Assembly: GCA_030159075.1 (NCBI GenBank)
Contig: BROG01000030.1
Location: 186,001-250,000, forward strand
Reading direction: 5' to 3'
Origin: Atrina japonica
Taxonomy: Eukaryota; Mollusca; Bivalvia; Pterioida; Pinnidae
DNA: 64,000 bases
A program made the position numbers and the translations under genes. Of this stretch, positions 10,647-21,022 are shown piece by piece (the first letter of the stretch is position 1; each line of letters begins with the position of its first letter). The notes below the pieces were generated by a model. It saw only the letters and a program-made list of their open reading frames with translations. It was not told the origin of the DNA and searched no databases.

Positions 10647-13605
10647 TTAATTGTTAATTGAATAGAAAGCAATGAATGCAGTGCAATATATAGAAAATGT
10701 GTACTGCATACGTAAACCATGGTTCAACGTATTTGGTACCTGTGTACCTTTCAGTAATTTAGGAATTTCATATAACCAAAGATTAGTTTTGCTTTCTTTA
10801 TATTTCTGTCCAGTAACAATATTCCAGTCCAACTGTAGATAGGATTTGTTGACGGCATTGTACTCTGGCCAATGTAGGAGGTCAGGGTCTCTTCCACCAT
10901 TTGGATCACTGGAAATAAGAACAGAATAGTGATAAACATTTAGTATATATCTAACATAAATTCTATTGAAATATGCAAGATGTTTTACAACATTCCCTAC
11001 ATGCACCAAACAGCTAAATGGCATCGGTACTATGATTCACTAAGACATTATTTCAAAGTTATAGGGATGTATTACACATACATTCATATTGCTATAGCTA
11101 CTTTATGTGCGATAGCTAAAAGAATCTGCTATCTATAGTTATTCCAAAATTTTTTACATTTAATCCCGAATAAGATTAAGTAAAGTATTATATTGAACCC
11201 TATTACATTGAAATACCGCTATATTTGAAATTATTTTTATTTTTTAATATTATCTCACGTCTCACCCATTCAGTTATATGGTAACGACCAGTTTTAATGG
11301 TTGAGGAGAAAGCCTGGTTACAATGTGCGGCCAGTTTTTAATGGTGGAGGAGAGAACTTGAACCTGTATGAACAACACAGTGTTAATTTTAACCTACTGT
11401 TAGCCCATTGGTTTGACATTGATTAACTTCACGTTAAATTTAACAACATGTTTTGCAACTGGGTCCTGGTTACAATGTGTTCGGGAAGAGACCTTTCGCA
11501 AGTAAACTGGCAAACTTTGTCATAAAACAAGCTCCAGTGGATTTCAAACCTCCGCTAACCAGAAGCGAGAGGTTTCATGATTCAAAGCGAGATGTTATAA
11601 TCACTCGGGCACGGACGCCCCGCCCTTTGTTTTGAAACCCCTGTAAAGACAAAGTAATTTCCATTCGTTTCATTATATCCGGGTTTGGCTGTTTTTCTTT
11701 CCCCACTAAATACTAGATCCTGTGTAATCGACTATGCCTGACGAGTATACCACCATCCTACCAAGGCACAAGACCTCAGTATAAACAAATGTACATGCCT
11801 ATCGCAACTTTTTAATTGACGAAAGATAACTCATCTTTGAGTAAATAACAATGGGATGTTTTGTCTCTAGTAAGGGCGTTAACTGTGTTCTATGATTGAA
11901 ATGTGAAGACATTGGACTGTATACAGTCACCATAATCATATTATGAAAATAATTTAGTATTAGCAATAATGATAATTAGCCCAAGTTTGAAGAGTTTACC
12001 ATTTGAAAGAGATACAGAGACAGACAGACAGAGAGAGGAGGTAATTCACCCCCTTACTTACCCTGTCTTTGCAAAGTTTGTCCAATATCTCACCATCTTT
12101 TTGGATAACTCAAAATCTTCAGGATGTACTGTGATGTTAATATTTTGAAGAATGTATATATGAAATAAGTAAATGTTATCTGTACGATGCTCGGATCCTC
12201 TGAGCCATGTTGGATTGGCAAAGGTATATCCCTCCGGACTCTGTCGAGTAAAAATATATTGATATTGTTTTGATCGGGTGTTGTTTTTCAAGTGCAGATT
12301 TAGATTTTCCACAGATGGAGCTACAAAAAATAAATCCGTGAACATATCCAAAGCATGTAGGGCTTGCTGGGAAATGTTGTTTTGTATGCAGTAACTTTTA
12401 CAGATGGCAGCAGAAACATTTACATTAGAGAAAAAATAAACTTTTGTAAGGTTGAAGACAATATTATTGAAAAAAATCTCAAAAGGTATGCCAAAGCTTA
12501 AGTCAAAAGGGAATCTATTTTGAAATGTATAAAACATTACAGATCCTGCTTGATTGCAATTTCCTACTACAATATCAAGAGATTTAAAGAAATCTAATGC
12601 AGCCGATGGAGGTCCTCTTAGAATATTAGAAGGTGTGTCGTGAAGAAGTTCAAAATCAACGACTGGAGCTAATTCGTTGAGGAAATTTATCGCATCAAGA
12701 GGACGAAATCTAACAGTAAGCGTTGCACTCATCAGCACTTTTGCACTTCGGTTCCGCATACATTTCAAAAAGCTGGGATCCTGGATTTCTTGAGTACATG
12801 TAGCTGCAATGCCTATTTCATGTGTTAGTTCCATACCTCTGTTTGCCGCACCAAAGAATGAAGTTCCACCACCGCCTTGAAAAATAACTTTGTGAAATAA
12901 ACCTTTATTATTTGGAAACAAAGCTTGTATACTTGCACTGAAACTACCGGCAGATTGACCAAATATAGTCACAGAGTTTGGATTACCTCCAAAAGATGCA
13001 ATGTTTTTGTTAACCCATTTCAGTGCCAATATCTGATCCCAAAGTCCATAATTTCCTTTTGCAAGGGAATTTCCTGACGTAAAAAATCCAAAAATGCCAA
13101 GACGATAGTTTATTGTCACAACAATAACATTTCCCTCTAAAACAAGATTGGAACCATCGACCCACATACCAGCTCCCCGTACAAATCCACCTCCATGAAT
13201 CCATACCATGACCGATAAATTTGTTTGAGTCATAAAATCATTAGGAATATATATATTCAAGAATAAGCAATCTTCGGATATATTTTTATTTGGAGAATCG
13301 ATCTTTCTAAATAGAGAAGGCGGCTGCATGCATGCAGCTCCAAATTCTGTTGCATCAAGAGTGGTGTTCCAGGATGGATGCGGAATAGGTTTCGCGAATC
13401 TGAGATGTCCTAAGGGTGGAACAGCGTACGGAATTTTACGAAACTGATAAACTGTTTGATTTTCTTTGCCGATGACCGGAACTTCCACACCTTTTATTTT
13501 TCCTTGTGGTGTCTCAACATTAACTGTATTATCTGTTTGATTGGAACTAACGTATGTCGCACTGGTTACTGCTACCGCTAAAACGATCCATAGAGTTAAG
13601 GACAT
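10647..13605 (-). CDS. secreted type-B carboxylesterase/cholinesterase-like protein, two exons
   Basis: Coding exons are complement 12062-13605 and 10647-10908, about 601 aa. The donor is G|GTAAGT at 12061 and the acceptor TTTCCAG ends at 10909; joining restores the frame across the conserved TG-PN turn. Met1 at 13605 opens a signal peptide (LWIVLAVAVTSA). An in-frame upstream ATG exists, but this start is preferred. An acceptor-like TTTCAG abuts it, so a 5' untranslated exon is possible. Family marks are EDCLFLN (111-117), the oxyanion HGGG (137-140), the elbow GQSAG with Ser218, and His473 in GSEHRTDNIYLF. The elbow has Gln for the usual Glu. The GTNxxEG acid position reads GNCNQAG, so Ala353 replaces the catalytic Glu. 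Cys92/113 and Cys270/282 fit the family disulfides. It is probably secreted and probably a weak or inactive esterase, or a binding protein. Confidence 0.9.
11270..11630 (-). mobile_element. tRNA-derived SINE remnants inside the esterase intron
   Basis: On the minus strand from about 11625, a tRNA-like head (GTCCGTGCCCGAGTGATTAT...GCTTTGAATCATGAAACCTC) leads into the same body seen at 58850-59020 (AAAGTTTGCCAGTTTACTTGCG). A duplicated tail segment (CCATTAAAAACTGG, GGTTACAATGTG) follows, reaching about 11280. Boxes A and B are degraded. It sits within the 10909-12061 intron. Confidence 0.65.
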
Positions 13606-15205
13606 CTGAAATTCATTTCTAAGTATTATAAATTCATATATTGAAAAATCCTTTGTAAATACAAAAACGACACTAAAAGTATGAATCGTGAAAAATATGA
13701 TGCATATATTATCATCATATATAAGTACATCTGCAATACATATTAAGTATAATGTATTAATTACTATATTGAAAAATAAGTTAATATTCTTTTGGGAACA
13801 CATTTATTTTAGTGTCCTTGTTTGCGTCCCGTTTTGATGATGATAAAATACGAACAGTACCAATATAAAATTGTATATGTTTACCTTGATAGGATTTCCT
13901 GGGGTTTTCCCTATTTGTGGATGAAGTTTTGTTTGACATTTTAAATATAATTTTCTTAAGAAATAGATTTAAGGTAATTATGAAGAATAAGGTAATAGTT
14001 ATAGGTCCTACGCATAAACAGCTATTGAAGAACTTGATACCGACAAACATTTTGTCCATCTATACATTATATAAACATTCAATGAACGACACAACAGTCA
14101 GAGAAATGATTTATAATGTACTACTAGTAATCGTTTTTTCTTTATAAATGTAATTTAAAGATATTTCTATGTCAGTAGCTTACATACCTTGGAAAAATAG
14201 TTGTCCAAACAAAACTCAAAGGAGGAGGAATGGCACCTGCACGTTACATGTATGTAATTCAGAATTATTGTGCAATACGGTTAACTAGATACCCATTATA
14301 TAATTGCTGGGGTAACAGAGAACATGGTCATATATATCCTTTTCAATGGAATTGTTATTTAAATTTATGTCTGACATTTCTGACATAGCGGTAAAGGAAC
14401 CTAGTAAAACGTTTACTTACACCGTTTCATGTAAAAGTTTTGTGTGTCTCGTAGCCACGAATACCACCGCATATGATAACAATAAGTAGGCTATATGCAT
14501 GGGTAACCTTTTGGATAATACAGTACATGTGTTAAATTTTCAACATGTAAATATTTCCGGTAATTCACCTAGATGATTTCCATTTCAATTAACTTTCACT
14601 TTGATACATTCCATCACAGGTATCATATATCAAAATGGCTAATACTTTTCATCCAGTCCTCCCTATATTTGCCCACAATGAGTATATGCACAGACAAGAA
14701 ACTGAAGCAAAATGATAGTGATTGTTTGTGATTTCTCCTAATATAAAAACAACACAACCTTAAGATTTAAAATAACTTTTACTAAAAGTTCTGTCGTTAT
14801 TGATACTGATATAGATATTAACAGTATGACAGACATACAGAAACCATCTATAAAAACAGCCGTAATTCTAGAATTATTGTTTCTGCTTTATTTAATTTTT
14901 ATTCATGAGAGACAGATTCATATACATTTTTGTTACTTTCTGATACTGCTGGATGATGAGCATCACATGTCCAAGTAGAGCTTGACAACAACCCTATATC
15001 ATAATGTTTCCAAAATTAGCACTCTCCTAATTCAGTGCAGAGGAATCAAACAAATTGAAAGAGACGTGTTGTTCTATATTGAAAGAAATGTAATATATTC
15101 TGTATTTAGAGAGAATAATGTTGTTCAGTATTGAAAGGGAATGTGTTTCTATGTTCTGAAAGGGAATATGTTCTGTACTGAAAGGGAATGTTCTGTGCTG
15201 AAAGG
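13606..15205. other. 5' flank of the esterase gene; no other gene seen
   Basis: The minus-strand frame stays open for 66 codons upstream of the chosen Met, but its sequence looks unselected. Beyond it there are only AT-rich stretches and short repeats, such as TTGAAAGG(G)AATGT.TTCTGT near 15060-15200. Confidence 0.4.
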
Positions 15206-15235
15206 AAAATCCAGAGGTGGAATCAGGTGCAATAG

Positions 15236-15845
15236 AGGAGTAAGCATCCCCTGTTGACCGGTCTCACCCGCCGTATCCAAGGTTAAATTCAAATGAAATA
15301 TGTTAGGAATACATGGATGATAAGCATTTTCTGTTGACCGGTCTCACCCGCCGTGGGTCATCAGTTAATTTCAAATCAAATATGTTAGGAATACACAGAT
15401 GAGGAAGCATTCCCTGTTGACCGGTCACATCCGTCGTGGGTCCACAATTAAATTCAAATCAAATATGTTAGGAATACATAGATGAGGAAGCATTCCCTGT
15501 TGACCGGTCACATCCGTCGTGGGTCCACAATTAAATTCAAATCAAATATGTTAGGAATACATAGATGAGGAAGCATTCCCTGTTGACCGGTCACATCCGT
15601 CGTGGGTCCACAATTAAATTCAAATCAAATATGTTAGAAATTTTAAAATACTGAATACATAGATAAATTATGAGGAGGATTTATTACATTCCCTGTTGAC
15701 CGGTCACATCCGTCGTGGGTCCACAATTAAATTCAAATCAAATATGTTAGGAATACATAGAGGGGTAAGCATTCCCTGTTGACCGGTCACACCCGCCGTG
15801 GGTCCACGGTCAACTTCAAATCAAATATGTTAGGAATATATAGTC
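15236..15845 (+). repeat. minisatellite, ~83-bp unit, seven copies
   Basis: CTGTTGACCGGTC recurs at about 15251, 15331, 15413, 15498, 15581, 15693 and 15777. Each unit continues (A/T)C(A/C)(C/T)CCG(C/T)CGTGGGTCCA and AATTCAAATCAAATATGTTAG. The central three units are nearly identical, and one carries an extra ~30 bp. A related single copy is at 48755-48810. The array ends directly at the left edge of the tandem duplication. Confidence 0.9.
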
Positions 15846-16224
15846 GTCACAATCGGTTTGTTGGCATGTCGTTCTGCAAAGTAGACCGTGTAACAAGTTA
15901 ATATGTTTATAGATATGTTATCACCGTGTTGTTGTTGCTGCTGCTGCTGCTGCTGTTGTTGTTGTTATAGTGGTGGTGTTGTTTTATATAATCAACAATA
16001 CCAAACTTCCTCAGTTGAGCTTGAAATACGCTGGACTATATCGATGTCTGTGCATCTGTTTAGTCAATTTGGTCGAAATACACACAGAAAGACAAGAAAT
16101 ATATGTAATACAACTTGCCTTGCAAATTACATGTAATAACAATGGAAATCAAACTGTTACTGATTGTTTGTTTGTAAACGTTAAAAATACCAAATCCGCC
16201 CTTATCACACCGATTTTTATCGAG

Positions 16225-17215
16225 AAACGAAATTTATTACAAATTGCGTCAGTTTTGTCACTGTTGAAAAATGCAAATCGACGCAATTTGTAATGAAATT
16301 TTAAAATACTGTGATAAAGGTTTTATTCTTTTTAAATCATCTAATAAGGTCATAAATATGTCAAAATATCTAGATAATGTTAGTTGTACATTGTTTTGAT
16401 AATAAATTCGAAGGTTTTGGAGATTTATTACAAATTGCGTCGGTTTTGTCATTGTTGAAAAAAAAAAGCAAATCAACGCAATCTTTAACAAATCTTAGAA
16501 ATGCCTTAATAAGGGCTTGGTTCTTTTTAATCATCCAATAAGGACATAATGTATGTCAAAATATTTAGATATGTTAGTTGTAGGTTTTGTTGATCATAAA
16601 ATTGAACGTTTGAAGATTTATTACAAATTGCGTTGGAGTTCCATTTTGCGAAAGATCAAATCAACGCAATTTGTAATAAAATTCTGAAACTTCGATTTTA
16701 TCGTCAACACAACCCACAACTTACAGATCTAGATATTTAGACATATATTATGACCTTATTGGATGATTAAAAAACACTCGGACCCTTATCAAGTGATTTA
16801 AAAAAAATTAGTACAAATTGCGTCGATTTGCATTTTGCGAAAGATCGCATCAACGCAATTTGTAATAAAATTCCAAAAGTAATATTCAAGGTATAAAATT
16901 AATTTCACGTTATCTTCTGAAGTTATAAAACATTAGGAAATTTTAGATCCACCCTTGTCACGTAAACTTTTATAAAGAAAAAATGAAGTTTTAAAGATTT
17001 ATTACAAATTGCGTCGGTTCTGTCTTTGGTGAAGAAAGCACATCGACGCAATTTGTGATAATATTTTTAGAATTCCATCATAGTGGGTTCGAATCCATCT
17101 ATTTCATTAAATTGGTCATAATGCATCTTGACACGGCCATCTCTAATGCTGCTCACTTTTGCAAGGAATCTCGGACTTCCATTTTTATTACAAATTGCGT
17201 CGTTATTTCAAATTG
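16225..17215. repeat. array of ATTACAAATTGCGTCG hairpins, copy A
   Basis: Five inverted-repeat pairs, each with a left arm like TTATTACAAATTGCGTCG and a right arm like CGACGCAATTTGTAATAA. They are separated by 20-35 nt loops and begin near 16228, 16423, 16618, 16811 and 17000; a lone arm pair lies near 17185. Spacers of about 130 bp share GGTCATAA.TATGTCAAAATAT and AATAAATTCGAAGGTTTTGGAG. Arm bases vary, but pairing is mostly kept. No coding frame runs through. Confidence 0.85.
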
Positions 17216-18180
17216 CGTGGTGACAAAGCTGCGATCTTAGAGCGTAGCTTGGTCGCCGCAGGTCGTACGCAGTCGACGGTTGACCGAGGGTTGGTCACGC
17301 CTTGGTCTTCCGTGTTTGAACGTGGTCGAGGAATGGTCTCTCCGACGTAGCTCGTTTTTGTCAAAAAACTGAGTCTCGACCTAAAGTCGCATAGAGAGCG
17401 TCGAAAGAACGAACAAGGTCGAGAAAAGGACGAATTGGTCGAGGCTAGAACGGTGATGAGCGATGATCAGCCTTCTTCAGCGAGAACTGATTGTGCGCAT
17501 GGCTGTGCTGCTGGGTGTACGGAGATAGGTCCTGTAGGTAAATTCATCTCCCATCTCCCAGCCTCAGTTCCGTCATGAGGGGGAGTACTGACCATAATGT
17601 TCCCTCTTTGGTTTTCACGCAGCCAGGGTGCAACCCAATATTTCTTCTTGGTATACTTCTTTTTCCTCATCTTCAGCAAGGTTAGCATATCCAGAGAGTC
17701 TTGCTGAAGTTGCAGGGCACGGTGTTATAATAACATAGCTTGATGCACGGCGATTGGGTCCATGTTGTTATACCTTCGGAGGCTTGTCAAAAACTGGTCG
17801 GCCACCGATCACAGTGGGTCGCACGCAAATCCGGGCGACCGTGACAAAATTGTGCGTAGCTCAGGCGAGAAACTGTCTAGCAAAGATCGAGAATTGAGCG
17901 TACAGAGCGAGGCTAGAACGTTTATATCGCTGGCTAAATCGTATTGAACGAGGGTACGTTGCAACTCGTACGTAGCCAGACCGGTCAAGATTGAGCTTGA
18001 TCGGTCGAGGTCGCATACTTGTGAGGATAGATCGCCGAGATATCGACGATATGTCGCAGACTGATCGAACAGAACGAGCCTTGGTCGTGTTTAGGTCGCA
18101 TCAGATCGAGTGGATAGACGCAAATAATGCGTATGTAGAGCGTCTACGTACAGAGCGTATAGGACGCAGGTAGAACATGC
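17216..18180. other. CpG-rich GGTCG-repeat block, copy A
   Basis: An abrupt change to CpG-rich sequence with many GGTCG, GGTCGCA and CGTACG words, some repeated on both sides of the central fragment at 17467-17763 (for example GAGGCTAGAACG at about 17440 and 17908, and GTCAAAAAACTG/GTCAAAAACTGG). This looks like the subterminal repeats of a defective DNA transposon. The equivalent in copy B is 27811-28775. No intact gene. Confidence 0.5.
17467..17763 (-). pseudogene. Harbinger/ALP1-like N-terminal exon fragment, copy A
   Basis: The minus strand from ATG at 17763 reads MDPIAVHQAM, then a stop, then a Gln/Leu-rich stretch and LLKMRKKKYTKKKYWVAPWL. The basic run followed by YWV-x-PW is the usual opening of PIF/Harbinger nuclease-like proteins (HARBI1/ALP1 family). 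The frame then continues about 45 residues without recognisable nuclease motifs and ends at 17467. The fragment is duplicated at 28063-28360 and sits inside the GGTCG-rich block, so it is probably the remnant of a captured or internally deleted element. The family call is tentative. Confidence 0.4.
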
Positions 18181-19715
18181 ACATCGAAGGTCGAAACGAC
18201 ATTACATCTGTGTTTTAAAATTTGTATGGGGGTTTTATGAAGTTTATGTATCCAGTACAAATATGGTAAATGAAAAACGAAAATAAATTCGTTCATAATT
18301 CATTATTATCCCCTACCATGAATGTTGATTAATTATTGCTGCCGGTTGCAGATGTCTTTTATTAATTGATGCTACACTAATAGATCTCCCCATATTACAA
18401 TGAAAATCAGTAACATTTTTCATTAAAGCTTTCAGAATATCGGTGTATTTTTACATGACATGCTGTTACAGTGCGGTATCTCAACGTTTCCAATAAGGAT
18501 CATTCGTTGATCGATAGCGTATGTTTATCCAAATATCGTCTGCTCTTCAAGCCGATATGTATCCCTAATGATAATTATCTTTATATGTATTATCATTCAG
18601 GGAATTCTGTCACCTATTGACATCATTATTGCACACAAGATATTTACACACAAAGTATTATTTCATTAAAGTTCCATGACCGCTCAATTTCGCTAACAAA
18701 AAATATCGAAAAAATATTCTCACATTATACATTTTTATGACATAGTAATCAAATCTAGCGCACACATGCAGTGGAATTGGCCAGGAAATGATAAAACAAC
18801 AATGATGCAGACATCCCTTAATGGCGATCGCCAGCTGCAGTGAACCATTCGCGGCTGTTATTACTTTTAATTATTACTGAAAGATCGTATAACATAGATG
18901 TTAATTTGTGGGAAGTATCTCACCGAACACAGCATTAATTCATTTTTGGAAATTAAAAAATATTTCTGTGCATTTACTTTAACCACTTTCAAGATAAAAA
19001 GATAAAAACAAAAACATGTATTAATGCATTAGGACCAGGTGTGGGAAAGGAGTCAGCGTCCTCTGTTAGCATGCCACACCCGTCGCAAATGTTTCATCGA
19101 AACCTCTAGAGCTCAGTGAAAAGGTCACTTTCGTTGAACTTGTCAGCAGTTACTTTTACATATGATTGGCGAAAGGGCGTCACTGTCTGTGGTCGTGCTC
19201 ATGAATACTGCCTAATATTCCTGAAAGGGTTCTTCATGTAGTTTAAGGAGATCCTTATATCGAAAATAAAACTTATGATATTTATAATTGTAATTGATTA
19301 TATTATACTCGTAATTGTACATCACATGTATCCGGAACTGTGAAATACTGAAATAAAAATAATACTAAAAAGAGAATCCGTTAGAGGATATGGTGACACA
19401 CTCCTATTCAGACATTTTCTAAAGTTTGGAAGCCCGGAGAGATATTAACAAGACGAGAACATGAGGCCATTCTGAAGGTTACAGACAATATATTATGACC
19501 TATTATGACCGCGTGATTTCGTTCTGCATCTGACATTTTAGCAGTAGCCTATATTTGTGTTTTCATTTAAAACTTTCAGAACATTTCATTCAATTTACAT
19601 ATCTTTTTCAATTATATTTTTAAGTGCCAAAGTATCAATTGTATCTATTAATATCGGTAATTGTGTCGTTCCAACTATATTTGTTAATTAGACCTATACT
19701 TAAGTGGCACCTGCC
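18181..19715. other. non-coding part of unit A, including the Polinton empty site
   Basis: No gene seen. The uninterrupted TTTTAATTATTACTGAAAG sequence at 18866-18884 is the pre-insertion state of the site that holds the 13.3-kb element in copy B; ATTATT is at 18870-18875. The 19030-19260 block is the dispersed repeat also seen at 3760-4000. Confidence 0.8.
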
Positions 19716-20008
19716 ACAGACTAATATAAAATATTATTTTGTATAATATAATATAAAAATCACGTGATTAAGGTAAACAAGGCTGTGTGAATTTTCAGGC
19801 GTCAATAAGGTATTTAAAAGTGTATTTCCAGATATTTGCAGACTTTTTGGGACAACTATTCCTTTAATCCAATAAGCAGTGATTCCAAATATTGTTGTTT
19901 TATTCACATACATTTCACGGTAACTTTGTATTTATCAAAACAAATTTGAAGCGATACCTGAATTTACCTGAACGGAAGTAAACAAAGAGGCACAATAAGG
20001 GTACGCCA

Positions 20009-20995
20009 ATGAAGAACAAACATAGAAAGAAAAGAAATATAGAGCAGGTATCTAAATCATCCAGTAGTTCAGCGTTTGCTGATACTTCTACTACTGACTT
20101 AAAATCGCCTCCCTGTTCACAACTTATATCAGAAGCAATGGCTGCTTTAAACAGTTCACCCGTCCCAGGGCCTTCAGGACACCAATTCTTTAGTACTCCT
20201 ATGAGTACAGGTGATAGTCACAAGTTTCACGCTCCTTCTCAGACAACTACGACGTTTCAGCAGGTTAATCTTATGGAGAGAATTTTGCAGGAATTTTGCA
20301 GTCGTATGGAAAGGATTGAAATGAAATTAAATAAACTAGATAACATTGAGACAAGTATATCCAAATTAGAGAACAAGGTTGGTGTGATCGATAACGAAAT
20401 GCGAAACTTAAAGTCAAAGCTAGACGCTTATGATACAAGTTTTACTTTCATTTCAGACAAATCAAACGAAAATGAAAAAATATGTAAATCCATTCAACTA
20501 TCTGTTGAAAATACAAAGTCAGATGTACAGGTATTAAAAACTGAAAATGAGAGCCTGAGAAACGAAGTGATCGATCTCAAAGCAAGAAGTATGAGAGAAA
20601 ACCTTATGTTTTGGGGCATTGAGGAGTCTGAGGGTGAAAACTGTGTGAACAGAATTATTGATTTATGTGAAAATGAGCTGAAAATTGAAAATGCGAGGGA
20701 GCAGATTAAGATTGACAGAGCACATCGCACAGGTAGAAGGTTTTTAGGCAGGTGTGGGAAACCCCGTGCAATAATGGTTAAATTTCAAAATTTCACTATT
20801 AAAGAGGAGGTGAGGTCCAAAAGCAAAATGCTTGCACGTACACAGTACGGCATCAGTGAGCAGTTTCCCAGGGAGATATATGAAAAACGTAAAGCGTTAA
20901 TCCCCGTAATGAAACGCGAGCGTGAAAACGGTGCTGATGTAAAGCTAATTAGAGACAGATTATATGTAAACGGTCGACCTTTTGTACAAAGGTAG
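20009..20995 (+). CDS. LINE ORF1 RNA-binding protein
   Basis: An intact 328-aa frame. The N-terminus is basic and Ser-rich. Residues about 90-195 are heptad-like, with repeated MERIEMKLNKLDNIE and ISKLENK, and should form a coiled coil. Residues 200-325 resemble the L1-type ORF1 RRM plus C-terminal domain: LMFWGIEESEGEN, KIDRAHRTGRR, PRAIMVKFQNF and a final RDRLYVNGRPF. In this family ORF1p trimerises and coats the element RNA. It ends 28 nt before the first Met of the ORF2 frame. Unlike ORF2 it is uninterrupted, so the copy is not very old, although ORF1 alone cannot mobilise it. Confidence 0.85.
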   Translation: MKNKHRKKRNIEQVSKSSSSSAFADTSTTDLKSPPCSQLISEAMAALNSSPVPGPSGHQFFSTPMSTGDSHKFHAPSQTTTTFQQVNLMERILQEFCSRMERIEMKLNKLDNIETSISKLENKVGVIDNEMRNLKSKLDAYDTSFTFISDKSNENEKICKSIQLSVENTKSDVQVLKTENESLRNEVIDLKARSMRENLMFWGIEESEGENCVNRIIDLCENELKIENAREQIKIDRAHRTGRRFLGRCGKPRAIMVKFQNFTIKEEVRSKSKMLARTQYGISEQFPREIYEKRKALIPVMKRERENGADVKLIRDRLYVNGRPFVQR

Positions 20996-21022
20996 GGATG
21001 CCCAGAGACTGAAACATCTTTT

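Noticed and set aside
10751..10939. Second minus-strand frame at the esterase 3' exon
   Set aside because: Shadow of the in-frame C-terminal exon 10647-10908.
15903..16136. Poly-cysteine frame in the CTG/TTG run (also 26448-26690)
   Set aside because: It is a triplet-repeat artefact; the rest of the frame is non-coding unit sequence and changes between copies.
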